DNA of 64,000 bases from Gemmatimonadota bacterium (GCA_003222055.1 QHUT01000062.1:1-64000), one strand, 5' to 3'. Shown: positions 31,579-41,402, counted from the first letter of the stretch. Made by a program: numbers and translations. Notes: generated from the sequence alone by a model not told the origin.

Positions 31579-33654
31579 CTATCCAACTCTGAACAGCTCG
31601 AACCCTCGCTCGTAGCGCTGCACGATCCGTTCGCGATACGCCGCGTGCTCCGCGCGCGCCAGCGCCGGGTCGCGCGCGATGATCTGCGCCGCCGCTCGGC
31701 GCGCGGCCTCGAGCAGCGGCAGGTCGGTGGCGAAATTGGCGTAGCGCAGCGGCACCCCGCCCGACTGGCGCGCCCCCGTCAGCTCGCCCATCCCCCGCTC
31801 CGCGAGGTCGAGCTCAGCGATCTTGAATCCATCGGTCGTCTGGGCGAACGCCTCGAGCCGGGGCGCCGCCTCGGGCACGTCCGACAGGAGAATGCAGTGG
31901 CTCGCCGCCGCGCCCCGCCCCACCCGGCCCCGCAGCTGATGCAGCTGCGCCAGCCCGAACCGCTCGGCGTGTTCGATCAGCATCACCGTCGCGTTCGCCA
32001 CGTCGATCCCCACCTCGATCACGCTGGTCGCGACCAGGATGTGCACGGCGTTGTCGCGGAACGCGCGCATCGCGGCGTCGCGCTCCTCCGGCTTGAGCCG
32101 TCCGTGGACCAGGCCGATCACAAGCTCCGGGAACACCTTGGCGATCCGGCTGGCCATCACTGTCGCGGCCCTCAAGTCGGCCTTCTCCGACTCGTCGATC
32201 ACGGGATAGAGTACGTAGGCTTGGCGTCCGGCCGCGCACTCGGTGCGGATGAACTCGTAGATCTTCTGACGCGCCGCCTCGGTACGGAGTGCCGTCTTGA
32301 CGAGCCCCCGCCCCGGTGGGCGCTCGCGCAGCTCGGTCACGTCCAGATCGCCGTACCAGGTGAGCGCGAGCGAGCGCGGGATGGGCGTCGCGGTGAGGAG
32401 CAGCACGTCGGGCGCGTCGCCCTTCTCCACCAGTGCGGCGCGTTGCTCTACGCCGAAGCGATGCTGCTCGTCGATCACCGCGAGGCCCAGGCGGCGGAAT
32501 TTCACCGACTCCTGAATCAACGCGTGCGTGCCGATGATCACCCGCGACGCGCCCGTTGCGATCCGCTCGCGCGCCGCGGCCTTCTCCGCCGCGCTCAGCC
32601 GCCCGATCAGCAGGTCGGGCTTGAGCTCGAGCGGGGCGAGCAGCCGCGTCAGGGTCGCGAGATGCTGCTCGGCCAGGAGCTCCGTGGGCGCCATGATCAC
32701 CGCCTGGTACTCGTTCTCCACGGCCAGCAGCATCGCGAACAGCGCCACCACGGTCTTGCCGGTCCCGACGTCGCCCATCAGCAGGCGGTGCATGCGCAGC
32801 GGCGCCGTCATGTCGTCGGCAATCTCGCGGATCGCGTGCCGCTGGTCGCCGGTCAGCTCGAACGGGAGGTGCTCCTTGAGGCGGGTGGTAAGCTCTTTCC
32901 TCAGCGCGAAGCGGATCCCCGCCCGTGAGCGCTTGGCCAGTGCCCGCGCCCGCGCGTGCACCAGCTGCTGGTCGAACAGCTCGTCGAACGCGAGGCGGCG
33001 GCGCCCGCCCTCCGCGTCCGTCGCCGCCACCGGCCGATGCACCGCCGCGAGCGCGGTGCGGAGGTCGGGCAGGCCCACCGCCTCGCGCAGCGTGTCGGGG
33101 TGCGGGTCGTGCACCAACGCCAGCAACGCGTCGAGGTGCTGGTGGATGAGCCCACGGATCTGGCGGTGGGTCAGGCCTTCCGTCGCCGGATAAACCGGAA
33201 GCACTAGCCCCCGCTCGGGGCCCGCGTCCCCTTCGTCCGCCAGGATCACGAACTCGCGCGGGACGAGTTGACGCCCGTGATAGTAGCGCACCGGCCCGGT
33301 CACCAGCAGCAGCTGTCCTTTCTTGATCTGGCGCTCGAGGAACGGCTGACCCGGCCAGGCGCACTCGAGCACGCCGCCGGCACCTCCTCCGTCGTCGCGC
33401 AGCACGGCCCGGAACACCCGCAGGCCCTTACGGGTGGGGAGCACGCCCGTGCTCGCCACGCGTCCGATGCACGTCACTTCCTTCCCCACATGCGCCTGGG
33501 CGAGGGGCGTGACGCTGGTCGCGTCGAGGTAGCGGTGCGGAGCGTGATACAACAGATCGCCCACGCTGCGGATACCGAGGCGCGCCAGCGCTTCGGCCCG
33601 CTTCGGCCCCACCCCTTTCAAGTACTTCACCGAGGTCGTGAGCTGCAGCGTCAC
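31579..33654 (-). CDS. recG: ATP-dependent DNA helicase RecG
   Basis: Branch-migration helicase for stalled forks and Holliday junctions. 691 residues: N-terminal helix-hairpin-helix (LKGVGPKRAEALARLGI), wedge/OB domain, Walker A GDVGTGKTVVALFAM, motif II VIDEQHRFGVEQ, motif III LLTATPIPRSLAL, motif VI QLRGRVGRG, and the C-terminal GMGELTGARQSG hook. The GTG 33654 overlaps the ftsY stop (GTGA). Confidence 0.96.
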   Translation of the reverse strand: MTLQLTTSVKYLKGVGPKRAEALARLGIRSVGDLLYHAPHRYLDATSVTPLAQAHVGKEVTCIGRVASTGVLPTRKGLRVFRAVLRDDGGGAGGVLECAWPGQPFLERQIKKGQLLLVTGPVRYYHGRQLVPREFVILADEGDAGPERGLVLPVYPATEGLTHRQIRGLIHQHLDALLALVHDPHPDTLREAVGLPDLRTALAAVHRPVAATDAEGGRRRLAFDELFDQQLVHARARALAKRSRAGIRFALRKELTTRLKEHLPFELTGDQRHAIREIADDMTAPLRMHRLLMGDVGTGKTVVALFAMLLAVENEYQAVIMAPTELLAEQHLATLTRLLAPLELKPDLLIGRLSAAEKAAARERIATGASRVIIGTHALIQESVKFRRLGLAVIDEQHRFGVEQRAALVEKGDAPDVLLLTATPIPRSLALTWYGDLDVTELRERPPGRGLVKTALRTEAARQKIYEFIRTECAAGRQAYVLYPVIDESEKADLRAATVMASRIAKVFPELVIGLVHGRLKPEERDAAMRAFRDNAVHILVATSVIEVGIDVANATVMLIEHAERFGLAQLHQLRGRVGRGAAASHCILLSDVPEAAPRLEAFAQTTDGFKIAELDLAERGMGELTGARQSGGVPLRYANFATDLPLLEAARRAAAQIIARDPALARAEHAAYRERIVQRYERGFELFRVG

Positions 33655-34505
33655 GAGGCGTCCACCAGGCGGCGGGCGTAGCGTGCCGCATCGAACACTT
33701 CGAGATCGCCCAAGGCTTCTCCCGTCCCGAGGAACCGCAGCGGCACGCGCACTGCCCGCTCGACTGCCACCACGCTGCCGCCCTTCGCGGTCCCGTCGAG
33801 CTTGGTCACGACGAGCCCGCTGAGCGGGACCGCCTGGGCAAACGCACGGGCCTGGTGTACCGCGTTCTGGCCCACCGTGCCGTCGACCACCAGCAGCGAC
33901 TCATGCGGCGCCCCCGGCTGCTGCTTCGCCACGACCCGGACAACCTTCTCCAATTCGTCGAGCAGCCGGTCGTCGGTATGGAGCCGGCCGGCGGTGTCCA
34001 CGAGCACCGTGTCGGCACCGCGGGCGCGCGCCGCGGCGATCGCGTCGAATGCCACGGCCGCAGGGTCGCCCGTGCCCGTGATGACGGGCACGCCCAGGCG
34101 ATCGGCCCACACTTGGAGCTGTTGCGTGGCCCCGGCGCGAAACGTGTCCGCCGCCGCGAGCAGCACCGACCGCCCGCCGCGCGACAGACGAGCGCCGAGC
34201 TTCGCCACGGTCGTCGTCTTGCCCACCCCGTTCACGCCGAACACGAGAATCACGGTCGGCGGCGTGGGCGCTCGCGCGAGCGCACCGGGATCGCCCGGCG
34301 CGGGATCCGGGGCGAGCGCCGCGGTCACCGCGCGCTCCAGCGCCGTCCTGAAGTCGCCGCCCGAAGCCCGCGACAGGTGCGCGAGGACGGCCTCGGTCGC
34401 CTCGACGCCGAAGTCGGCTTCGAGCAGGATCCGCTCGGCCGCGGCACGCTCGCGCTCCGCCCCCCGGCCGAACGCCTGCGCCAGCCGCTCCCACAGGCGC
34501 GTCAA
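33651..34505 (-). CDS. ftsY: Signal recognition particle receptor FtsY
   Basis: SRP-receptor GTPase that docks ribosomes at the inner membrane. 284 residues: a short N domain (LWERLAQAFGRGAERER...), G1 FGVNGVGKTTTVAKLGA, G3 LVDTAGRLHTDDRLLDELEK and G4 VVTKLDGTAKGG. The long acidic A domain of some FtsYs is absent. The start is TTG 34505, overlapping the stop of the VWA-like gene (TTGA). Confidence 0.95.
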   Translation of the reverse strand: MTRLWERLAQAFGRGAERERAAAERILLEADFGVEATEAVLAHLSRASGGDFRTALERAVTAALAPDPAPGDPGALARAPTPPTVILVFGVNGVGKTTTVAKLGARLSRGGRSVLLAAADTFRAGATQQLQVWADRLGVPVITGTGDPAAVAFDAIAAARARGADTVLVDTAGRLHTDDRLLDELEKVVRVVAKQQPGAPHESLLVVDGTVGQNAVHQARAFAQAVPLSGLVVTKLDGTAKGGSVVAVERAVRVPLRFLGTGEALGDLEVFDAARYARRLVDAS

Positions 34506-36262
34506 GGCAATCCCTGGCGTCGCCGCCACGCCCACTCCGCGGTGAACGCGGCGATCGCCACCGCGAACAGCCACCAGCGATCGCGCAGCGCGACACTGGC
34601 GAGCCGTTTCCCCGCCGCACCCGCTTGAGGAGCGACCACGACCGGCCCCGGGCGCCACTCCTCCGAGGAGGTATCGACCACGACCAGGCCGCGCTCCGGT
34701 CCCTCCGCCGCCGCGTAGCGGTACTGGCCCGGCGCCAGCCACAGCTCGGCCCGGCGCTCGGCATCGAACCGCAGCGTGTCCTGTTGCAGCCCGCGGGCCG
34801 ACGCGAGCGTTAGCACGATGTCGCGCGGCTCGCCCGCGGCCATCCAGCGCCATTGGAGCGGTAACCCGCTCGCAGCCGTCGTCGTCACCGGGAGAAACCG
34901 CTCCCCGCTCCCGGCTCCCCCACCCAGCAGCCAGTCGGTCAACCCGGCCACCAGGGCACGATACGCTTCCGCGCTCGCGCCCCCCCGGAACGCCCAGCGG
35001 TACAGTCCTCCCGCGGCGATCGTCGCCCGGCGCTGGCCGCCGCGCGGCGACAACACGACCAGCGGGCGCGACGGCCCGCGCCGCGCCAGCCGGGCAGCGA
35101 GCGCGATCGTTGCCGAGCTGTCGGGCGCGAGCTCGCCGAGCGCCGTGATGGGTGGCAGAGAGTCCCACGCGACACCCGCGAGCCCGCCTGCGATAGGTGA
35201 AGCAGCGGGCGGCTGGACGTACCAGTCGCCTTCCTGGCGGCGGCCGAGCGGCCAGAGCAGGACGGCGCCCTTGGGAGCGACCCGCGCGAACGTGGCGGCA
35301 TCACCCCCTTCGACGAGCAGCGCCGCGCCCTGCACGGCCCGCGCCACCTCACCGGGAGGCACCGCCGCCAGGGTGGCGGCGTCACGCCAGCGTTTGCCGC
35401 CCGGGTCGGCCGCCACCAGGACCTTGACCCCTACGCGGGCCACGTCCTCGAGTGTGTGCGCCAGGAAGCGCGTGTCCCAGTCGGGAGGGGACGCGAGCAG
35501 CACGATCGACGGCTGCGCGCTCACCTGGAGCACGATGGTCCGCGCGTCGTCGCGGGGCTCGGAATCGGAGACACCTTCGAGACGCACCTCGAGCGCGTAC
35601 CAGCCGGGAAGCGGGAAGCGGGAAGCGGGAAGGGTGATCTCGGTCGATACGACGCCGCTGTCGGGGAGCGGGGCGGGCCGAGACGCGAGCCGCCTGCCAG
35701 CAAGGCCCACCGTGAGCAACGCTTCCCGCTTCACGCTTCCCCCTTCCCGTCGCCCGGCCACGCCGTAGCTCACCTCGAGTCGGATCGTGTCTCCCGCGCT
35801 CACTTTCGTCGGTCCCGCGACCGAGTCGATGAAGGCATCGAAGAAGGGAGCGCGCGGCAGGACCGCGATGCGCGCCTGCTGCAGCAAGTCCCGGGGCACG
35901 TCGGCCAGATCGGTGATGGCGCCGTCGGTAACGATCGCCACGGGGCCGCCGCGCGCCGCCGCGGCGGCGAGCGCCGGCGCGAGCCGGGTGGCGCCGTCCT
36001 CCGGGGAGAGCGTATCGAAGGCCGTGACGCGCGCGCCGAATCGCCAGATCACGTCGCCGTGCGCCAGGGCGCGCGCGGTATCGAGCGCCGCGCGCCACTG
36101 CCCACCCCGCCCCGCCATGGAGAGCGACGCGTCGAGCAGGACGAGGCGAGGCGCGTCCCCCACGCCGAGGCGTGCCGCCGCCGGGTTCCAGATGAGAAGC
36201 ACCAGGGCGCCGACGCCGGTGGCCCGCAGCGCGGCGAGCCCCAGGGTCACGCGGCGATGCAC
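34502..36262 (-). CDS. VWA-like membrane protein with C-terminal anchor
   Basis: 586 residues. N-terminal helix (LGLAALRATGVGALVLLIW), then a von-Willebrand-A-like segment with a MIDAS-type DxSxS (LLDASLSMAG) and a second acidic loop (VTDGAITD). A long beta-rich middle follows, with a possible glutamine-amidotransferase-like Rossmann part (LLASPPDWDTRFLAH), and a C-terminal helix (WWLFAVAIAAFTAEWAWRR). Layout is like BatA/CcoS-type membrane VWA proteins. Two heptanucleotide arrays lie inside (35606-35634, 35721-35749). It sits between hisA and ftsY with overlaps on both sides. Confidence 0.65.
   Translation of the reverse strand: MHRRVTLGLAALRATGVGALVLLIWNPAAARLGVGDAPRLVLLDASLSMAGRGGQWRAALDTARALAHGDVIWRFGARVTAFDTLSPEDGATRLAPALAAAAARGGPVAIVTDGAITDLADVPRDLLQQARIAVLPRAPFFDAFIDSVAGPTKVSAGDTIRLEVSYGVAGRREGGSVKREALLTVGLAGRRLASRPAPLPDSGVVSTEITLPASRFPLPGWYALEVRLEGVSDSEPRDDARTIVLQVSAQPSIVLLASPPDWDTRFLAHTLEDVARVGVKVLVAADPGGKRWRDAATLAAVPPGEVARAVQGAALLVEGGDAATFARVAPKGAVLLWPLGRRQEGDWYVQPPAASPIAGGLAGVAWDSLPPITALGELAPDSSATIALAARLARRGPSRPLVVLSPRGGQRRATIAAGGLYRWAFRGGASAEAYRALVAGLTDWLLGGGAGSGERFLPVTTTAASGLPLQWRWMAAGEPRDIVLTLASARGLQQDTLRFDAERRAELWLAPGQYRYAAAEGPERGLVVVDTSSEEWRPGPVVVAPQAGAAGKRLASVALRDRWWLFAVAIAAFTAEWAWRRRQGLP
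35606..35634. repeat. Heptanucleotide repeat, first array in the VWA-like gene
   Basis: Plus-strand units GGGAAGC three times and GGGAAGG. On the coding strand it is translated as LPASRFPLP. Confidence 0.75.
35721..35749. repeat. Heptanucleotide repeat, second array in the VWA-like gene
   Basis: Minus-strand units GGGAAGG, GGGAAGC, GTGAAGC, GGGAAGC. It encodes REGGSVKREAL in the same protein, about 85 bp from the first array and in opposite orientation relative to it. Confidence 0.7.
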
Positions 36263-36933
36263 GCCAGGGCCTCGCGCAACGTGAACCGTCCTTCGTGCAG
36301 GGCGCGTCCGACGATGGCACCCGCCAGCCCCGCGGCGCGAACGCGTCGCAGATCGTCGAGCGACGCTACCCCGCCCGACGCGATCACGTCGAGCCCGAGT
36401 GCGGCGATGGCGCGTGCGCCGTCCACGTCCGGTCCGGCGAGGCTGCCGTCGCGGGCGGCGTCGGTGTAGATGACGGTGCGGGCACCTTGGCTGCGTACGC
36501 GGCGCGCCAGCGCGAGCGGCGTGAGCGCGAGCGTGACGTCGGAGCCGCGCGCTGCGACCCGGCCGTCGCGCGCGTCGATGCCGACGGCGAGCCGCTCGGC
36601 GCCGTGGCGCGCCAGCAGCCGTGCCACCACGCCCTCATCGACGGCCGCGGCCGTACCGATCACCACCCGCGTCGCGCCCCAGCCGACCAGCTCGGCGATC
36701 GCCGCATCGGTCGTCAGGCCGCCCCCCACCTGGATCCGCACCGCGCCCTCGGCCAGGAGACGGCGGGTCAGCTCGCGATTCTCGCCCGTGCCGAACGCGC
36801 GGTCGAGATCGACGACGTGCACCCACCGGGCGCCGTCGTGCGCGAACTGCCGCACTGCGGCGATGGGGTCGGCGACGGAAGGAGAACGGGCCACGCGCCC
36901 GCCCTCGATGTCAACGGCGGGATACAGCTCCAC
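36247..36933 (-). CDS. hisA: HisA-type phosphoribosyl-imidazole isomerase
   Basis: ProFAR isomerase (fourth step of histidine synthesis) or its PriA-type relative. 228 residues, a (beta/alpha)8 barrel with the first catalytic Asp in LYPAVDIEGGRV, the second in VGIDARDGRVAARG, phosphate-binding VQVGGGL-type loop (IQVGGGLTT) and C-terminal VIASGGVASLDDLR plus GAIVGRAL. No other histidine genes are in the window. It lies between the M23 peptidase and the VWA-like gene and overlaps the latter by 16 nt. Confidence 0.9.
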   Translation of the reverse strand: MELYPAVDIEGGRVARSPSVADPIAAVRQFAHDGARWVHVVDLDRAFGTGENRELTRRLLAEGAVRIQVGGGLTTDAAIAELVGWGATRVVIGTAAAVDEGVVARLLARHGAERLAVGIDARDGRVAARGSDVTLALTPLALARRVRSQGARTVIYTDAARDGSLAGPDVDGARAIAALGLDVIASGGVASLDDLRRVRAAGLAGAIVGRALHEGRFTLREALACIAA

Positions 36934-36957
36934 GGCCAGAAAGAAAACTAAAGGAGA

Positions 36958-38229
36958 CTAATCGCGCGCGGCGGCGACGGCGGGTGCGGGCGGTCCAGCG
37001 GGCTCGAGCTGGGCCCGCAGCGCCTCGCGCGCGGCGCCGTAGGCCGCCTCGAGGCTCTTCGGCACCGGGGCGCCGGCGCCCATGTCCTTGCGCCGCGGAT
37101 TGGTGGGCCGGCCGGCCACGAGGAACTCGTAGTGCAGGTGCGGCCCGGTCGACAGGCCGGTCGAGCCGACGTAGCCGATCGTTTCGCCCTGGTCCACGCG
37201 CTCACCCGCGTGCAGACCCCGCGCGAACCCCGACAGGTGCCCATAGCGCGTCCGGATGCCGTTGACGTGCCGCAGCTCGATCAGGTTGCCGTAGCCCGAG
37301 TCATCGTGCCCGGCGCGCGTCACGATCCCGTCGGCCGTGGCGCGCACCGGGGTCCCGTACGCCGCCGCGAAGTCCACCCCCTCGTGATGCCGCCAGGCGT
37401 GCAGGATCGGATGATAGCGCGAGCCGAACCCGCTCGAGACGCGCCGGAACTGCAGCGGCGCCCGCAGGAACGCGCGCCGCAGCGAGCGCCCGCGCTCGTC
37501 GTAGAAGCCACTGCGACTCCCCGTCGAGTCCTCGAAGTAGAACGCGTACTCGGGGGTGCGCGCGACGTCGACGCGTGCGGCCAGGACGCGCCCGAAACGC
37601 CGCTCCCCTTCGGACGACTCCAGGCGATCGAGCAGCACGGTGAAACGGTCCCCGGGCCGGATGTCGCGCGTGAAGTCCACTTCCCAGTCGTACACGTCGG
37701 CGATCGCCCAGGCGAGCTGGCGCCGCTCCACCGGGGGCAGGAACGTATCCGTCACCGCTTTGTCGAGTGCGTCGTACAGCGACGACTCGATCGTCCCCGT
37801 AACCCGCAGACGCATGACGGTCCAGGGAATGATTTCGACCGTTTCGACCCAGCCCGTCTCGCCGCGCGCCACCGCAAGACGCTTCTCGGGGGAGAGACGC
37901 ACGCTGACCCGGCTCGCCACGCTGTCGGTCTTCAAGCGGCGGAACTCGAACACCAGGCCGGGACGCAGGCGGCGCACGGGCAGAGCCTTCGCTGCCGCGA
38001 GGAAACCGGCGTAGTCGCGTCCGGTCACGCCGGCGCGCGCCAGCACGTCGGACAGGGTCTCGCGGCGGCCCAGGGAGTGGCTGAACTCGCTGTAGGCGGC
38101 GTCCACCACGATGGCGGGCGCCGTGAGCGGCTGGCGCCAGGGCCACGCCTCTCGCGTTGCCCACACCAGGCCCGCGGCCGTGAGGGCGGCCGCGACGACG
38201 TAGTGGCTGGTGCGCCAGGGCCGCGCCAT
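36958..38229 (-). CDS. M23 (LytM) family peptidoglycan peptidase
   Basis: 423 residues: one N-terminal anchor helix, a middle domain of about 230 residues with LysM/OapA-like features (ETLSDVLARAGVT), and a C-terminal LytM domain with the metal ligands in HHEGVDFAAAYGTPV and GLSTGPHLHYEF. It should cut peptide cross-links in the periplasm. The ATG shares one base with the ftsZ stop (TGATG), which ties it to the division cluster. Confidence 0.92.
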   Translation of the reverse strand: MARPWRTSHYVVAAALTAAGLVWATREAWPWRQPLTAPAIVVDAAYSEFSHSLGRRETLSDVLARAGVTGRDYAGFLAAAKALPVRRLRPGLVFEFRRLKTDSVASRVSVRLSPEKRLAVARGETGWVETVEIIPWTVMRLRVTGTIESSLYDALDKAVTDTFLPPVERRQLAWAIADVYDWEVDFTRDIRPGDRFTVLLDRLESSEGERRFGRVLAARVDVARTPEYAFYFEDSTGSRSGFYDERGRSLRRAFLRAPLQFRRVSSGFGSRYHPILHAWRHHEGVDFAAAYGTPVRATADGIVTRAGHDDSGYGNLIELRHVNGIRTRYGHLSGFARGLHAGERVDQGETIGYVGSTGLSTGPHLHYEFLVAGRPTNPRRKDMGAGAPVPKSLEAAYGAAREALRAQLEPAGPPAPAVAAARD

Positions 38230-39392
38230 CAGTCCATCTGGCGGCGGATGAACGTGGGGATCTCGAGCTCGTTCAGCTCGGTCGGGAGCGGCGGGTTGGG
38301 GGGGGCGCCGCGCCGGGCCGGCTGCTCCGCCGGCTTCACGTACCCGGGCGGCGCGACCGCGGGCCGGCCGGCGCGCTCGCGGAACGGCAGCACGCCCGGG
38401 GCCGCGCGTCCCGACGCCTCCGTGCCGGCGCTTTGCCGGTCGAACCCGGTGGCGATCACGGTCACCCGAATCTCGCCGTGCATCGCCGGATCGTTCACAG
38501 TCCCGAAGATGATCTCCGCCTCCTCGCCGGCCGCGTCCTTCACGACGTCCGAGATCTGCGTGACCTCGCCTAGCGTGAGGTCTTCGCCGCCGGTGATGTT
38601 GATGAGCACGCCGGTCGCGCCCGTGATCGAGATGTTGTCGAGCAACGGTGACGAGATCGCCTGCTGCACCGCCTCCATCGCCCGGTTCTCGCCCCGTCCC
38701 ATGCCGGTCCCCATGATCGCCGCCCCGCCGTTCTGCATCACGGTGCGGACGTCGGCGAAATCCACGTTCACGATACCGGTGACGGTGATGAGCGAGGAGA
38801 TGCCCTGGGTGGCGTGCAGCAGCACTTCGTCCGCCTTCTTGAGCGCGTCCTGGAACGGGATGCCCTTGCCCACGACCGCGAGCAGGCGCTCGTTCGGCAC
38901 GACGACCATGGTGTCGACGTGCTTCCGCATCTCGGCGATTCCCATTTCGGCCTGCCGCATGCGTTTGCGGCCCTCGAACAGGAACGGCTTGGTGACGATC
39001 CCGATCGTGAGCGCGCCCAAATCACGGGCGATCTGCGAGATGATGGGTGCCGCGCCGGTGCCCGTGCCGCCGCCCATGCCGCACGTGACGAATACCAAGT
39101 CGGCGTTCTGGAGGGAGTGGAGCACCTCGTCGCGGTTCTCTTCGATGGCCTGGCGGCCGATCTCAGGACGCGCGCCGGCGCCCAGCCCGCGGGTGAGCTT
39201 CTTGCCGATCTGCACCTTCACGTCGGCCTTGTTGTTGAGCAGGGCCTGCGCGTCGGTGTTCACGGAAATGAATTCCACGCCCTGGAGTCCCTCGTCGACC
39301 ATGCGGTTCAGGGCGTTGCCGCCACCGCCGCCGACACCGACGACCTTCATCCGGGCGTTCTGCGAGACGGTCTCTTCGAGCTCGAAGATCAT
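38229..39392 (-). CDS. ftsZ: Cell division protein FtsZ
   Basis: Tubulin-like GTPase that forms the division ring. 387 residues with the nucleotide loop VGGGGGNALNRM, the tubulin signature GGGTGTGAAPIISQIA, the T7 loop NVDFADVRTVM and the conserved C-terminal peptide LEIPTFIRRQMD that binds FtsA. A Pro/Arg-rich linker separates core and tail. ftsA ends 19 nt upstream. Confidence 0.97.
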   Translation of the reverse strand: MIFELEETVSQNARMKVVGVGGGGGNALNRMVDEGLQGVEFISVNTDAQALLNNKADVKVQIGKKLTRGLGAGARPEIGRQAIEENRDEVLHSLQNADLVFVTCGMGGGTGTGAAPIISQIARDLGALTIGIVTKPFLFEGRKRMRQAEMGIAEMRKHVDTMVVVPNERLLAVVGKGIPFQDALKKADEVLLHATQGISSLITVTGIVNVDFADVRTVMQNGGAAIMGTGMGRGENRAMEAVQQAISSPLLDNISITGATGVLINITGGEDLTLGEVTQISDVVKDAAGEEAEIIFGTVNDPAMHGEIRVTVIATGFDRQSAGTEASGRAAPGVLPFRERAGRPAVAPPGYVKPAEQPARRGAPPNPPLPTELNELEIPTFIRRQMD

Positions 39393-39411
39393 GGCTCCCT
39401 CGGGTGACCGA

Positions 39412-40668
39412 TCAGAAGAAGTCCTGCAACCACCGCTTCAGCGGTCCGAACAGCTTGTCGACCCCCGCACTCCTGACCAGCGAGCCGCCGGGCGCGCCGC
39501 CCTGCGCCAGCCGCCGCGCCGCGTACAGCACCAGCCCGACCGGCACCGCGTAGCGCGGCGCCTGCACGCTGTCGACCAGTCCCGAGATCCCCTGCTCGGG
39601 GCTCCCGGCCCGCACCGGCACCGCGAACGCCTCGCGCGCCAGCTCCACCATTCCCGGCAGATGCGCCGTCCCGCCGGTCAGCACCACCCCGGCCGGCAAG
39701 CGGCCGCCCCCGTACCCCGCCCGCTCGAACTCGCGCTGCACCAGCTGGAAGATCTCGTCCACCCGCTGGTGGATGATGTGCGACAGCAGCTCCCGCGATG
39801 CTTGCCGCGCCCCCTGGCTCGGCGTGGACGGCAGGTTGATCATCTCCGACGCGTCCACCAGCGGCTGGTACGCCACACCGTGCCGCTCCTTGAGCCGCTC
39901 CGCGTCCGCCTGCGTCACGCCCAGCCCCTGCATCATGTCGCTCGTCACGTGCGTCCCGGCGAACTTGATGGACGCGAGGTGGCGGATCTTCCCTTCGTGG
40001 AAGATCGCCACACCCGTCGAGCCGCCACCCACCTCCACCAGCGCGACGCCCAGCTCCCGCTCGTCGTCGGTCAGCACGGCGTACGACGCCGCCAGCGGCT
40101 CGAGCACCAGGTCGGCGGGGCGATAGCGCGCCCGCTCCACGCTCTTGCGCAGGTTTTGCGCGGCGGTCGACTGTACCGTGACGAGGTACATCTCGACCTC
40201 GAGGCGCGTCCCCGTCATCCCCACCGGATCCGAGATGCCGCGCTGCTGGTCGACCACGTACTCCTGCGGGATGTCGTGCAGCAGCTCGTGGTCCCGGCCC
40301 AGCGACACGGCGCGCGCCACCTCGTTCACCCGTGCCACGTCCTCCGCCGTGATCTCGTCCGCGGACACCGCCACGACCCCCGTCGAGGTGCGCGCCGAGA
40401 CGTGCTCGCCGGCGATGCCGCACGTCACCGCGCCCACCTTCACGCCGGCCATCCGCTCGGCATCGCGCAGCGCGCCGACGATGGACCGGCTCGTCTCGTC
40501 GATATCGCGCACCATGCCCCGGCGCACGCCCGCGTTCTTCGCGAGCCCCACCCCCAGCACCTTGGCGAGCGGCAGCCGCGGCAGGTCCCCCACCACCTCG
40601 GCGATCACGGCGCACGTCTTGGTGCTGCCGAGATCGAGCCCGGCCACGACCTGGCGGTCCCGGCTCAC
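39412..40668 (-). CDS. ftsA: Cell division protein FtsA
   Basis: Actin-like membrane tether for FtsZ. 418 residues with phosphate-1 AGLDLGSTKTCAVIAEV, a 1C domain (RRGMVRDIDETSRSIVGAL), phosphate-2 ALVEVGGGSTGVAIF and adenosine GVVLTGGTAHLPGMVEL. The C-terminal amphipathic helix (KLFGPLKRWLQDFF) should bind the inner membrane. The GTG overlaps the ftsQ stop (GTGA). Confidence 0.96.
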   Translation of the reverse strand: MSRDRQVVAGLDLGSTKTCAVIAEVVGDLPRLPLAKVLGVGLAKNAGVRRGMVRDIDETSRSIVGALRDAERMAGVKVGAVTCGIAGEHVSARTSTGVVAVSADEITAEDVARVNEVARAVSLGRDHELLHDIPQEYVVDQQRGISDPVGMTGTRLEVEMYLVTVQSTAAQNLRKSVERARYRPADLVLEPLAASYAVLTDDERELGVALVEVGGGSTGVAIFHEGKIRHLASIKFAGTHVTSDMMQGLGVTQADAERLKERHGVAYQPLVDASEMINLPSTPSQGARQASRELLSHIIHQRVDEIFQLVQREFERAGYGGGRLPAGVVLTGGTAHLPGMVELAREAFAVPVRAGSPEQGISGLVDSVQAPRYAVPVGLVLYAARRLAQGGAPGGSLVRSAGVDKLFGPLKRWLQDFF

Positions 40669-41402
40669 GCGCCTCCCTCACCGCCCCCGTCCGCGGTCGC
40701 CTTGCGCCGCACGATCACCTGGCCCGCGAAGCGGGCATCGAGCTCCACGTAAGAACGCCCCCTCGCCGCGAGATCCTGCGCCACCAGCACCACGGCCCGA
40801 ATCACCTCCGGCCCGGCGTCGCGCCGCACCTTGACGCGCCGCGACCCGACTTCCAGCAGCACGTCTCCGCGCGCCACGCGTCGCGCAGCGGTGATGGTTT
40901 GAAACAGCGCCGGATCCACCGACTGGATCAGCGCCAGCACTCCCGCCACTCCCGAGTCGCCGCTCGCGGCGATCGGCAGATCGAGCCCGGAGCGCGCGGG
41001 ATCGAACGGCAGCGCGTGGCCCGCGCCGTCCACCGCCACCAGGCGCGTCCCGTGCGGACCCGGCGCGAGCGCCGCGGGCTCCACCTCCCGCAGCTCCACC
41101 GTCAGCGCCGCGGGCAGATGCCGGACCACCCGGGCTTCCGCAACGCCGGCGAGACCCCGCACGCGGTCCGCCAAGAGCCGCGTGTCGCCGAACACGCTCG
41201 CGCCGGGCTCGAGCCGCAGCGCGGCGATCACCGCGTCGGGCGCGAGATTGCGCACGCCCACCAGCTCCAGCTGCCGCACCCGGAACACGCTCAGCCGCCG
41301 CAGCGCGAGCGGCGCGCCCAGCCACAGCAACGCGAGCACCGCCGATCCCCCCAGGCCCGCCAGCGCCCGCCGCCGCCAGCGCGGCCAGGGTCGGGCCGTC
41401 AC
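40665..41402 (-). CDS. ftsQ: Cell division protein FtsQ/DivIB
   Basis: 245 residues: cytoplasmic basic tail, one helix (LAGLGGSAVLALLWLGAPLAL), a POTRA domain (RVRQLELVGVRNLAPDAVIAAL) and the beta domain (EVEPAALAPGPHG...). Part of the divisome FtsQLB complex. Position between murC and ftsA is the classical one. GTG overlaps the murC stop. Confidence 0.9.
   Translation of the reverse strand: MTARPWPRWRRRALAGLGGSAVLALLWLGAPLALRRLSVFRVRQLELVGVRNLAPDAVIAALRLEPGASVFGDTRLLADRVRGLAGVAEARVVRHLPAALTVELREVEPAALAPGPHGTRLVAVDGAGHALPFDPARSGLDLPIAASGDSGVAGVLALIQSVDPALFQTITAARRVARGDVLLEVGSRRVKVRRDAGPEVIRAVVLVAQDLAARGRSYVELDARFAGQVIVRRKATADGGGEGGA

Noticed and set aside
30037-32928. Long plus-strand ORF opposite asnS and recG (about 960 codons)
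   Set aside because: Antisense shadow of two certain genes; it runs through the asnS promoter and the repeat element, and has no domain.
37132-40752. Very long plus-strand ORF opposite ftsA, ftsZ and the M23 peptidase (about 1,200 codons)
   Set aside because: It is the antisense shadow of strongly coding minus-strand genes; composition is His/Arg/Gly rich with no motif. High GC removes stop codons from the complementary frame.
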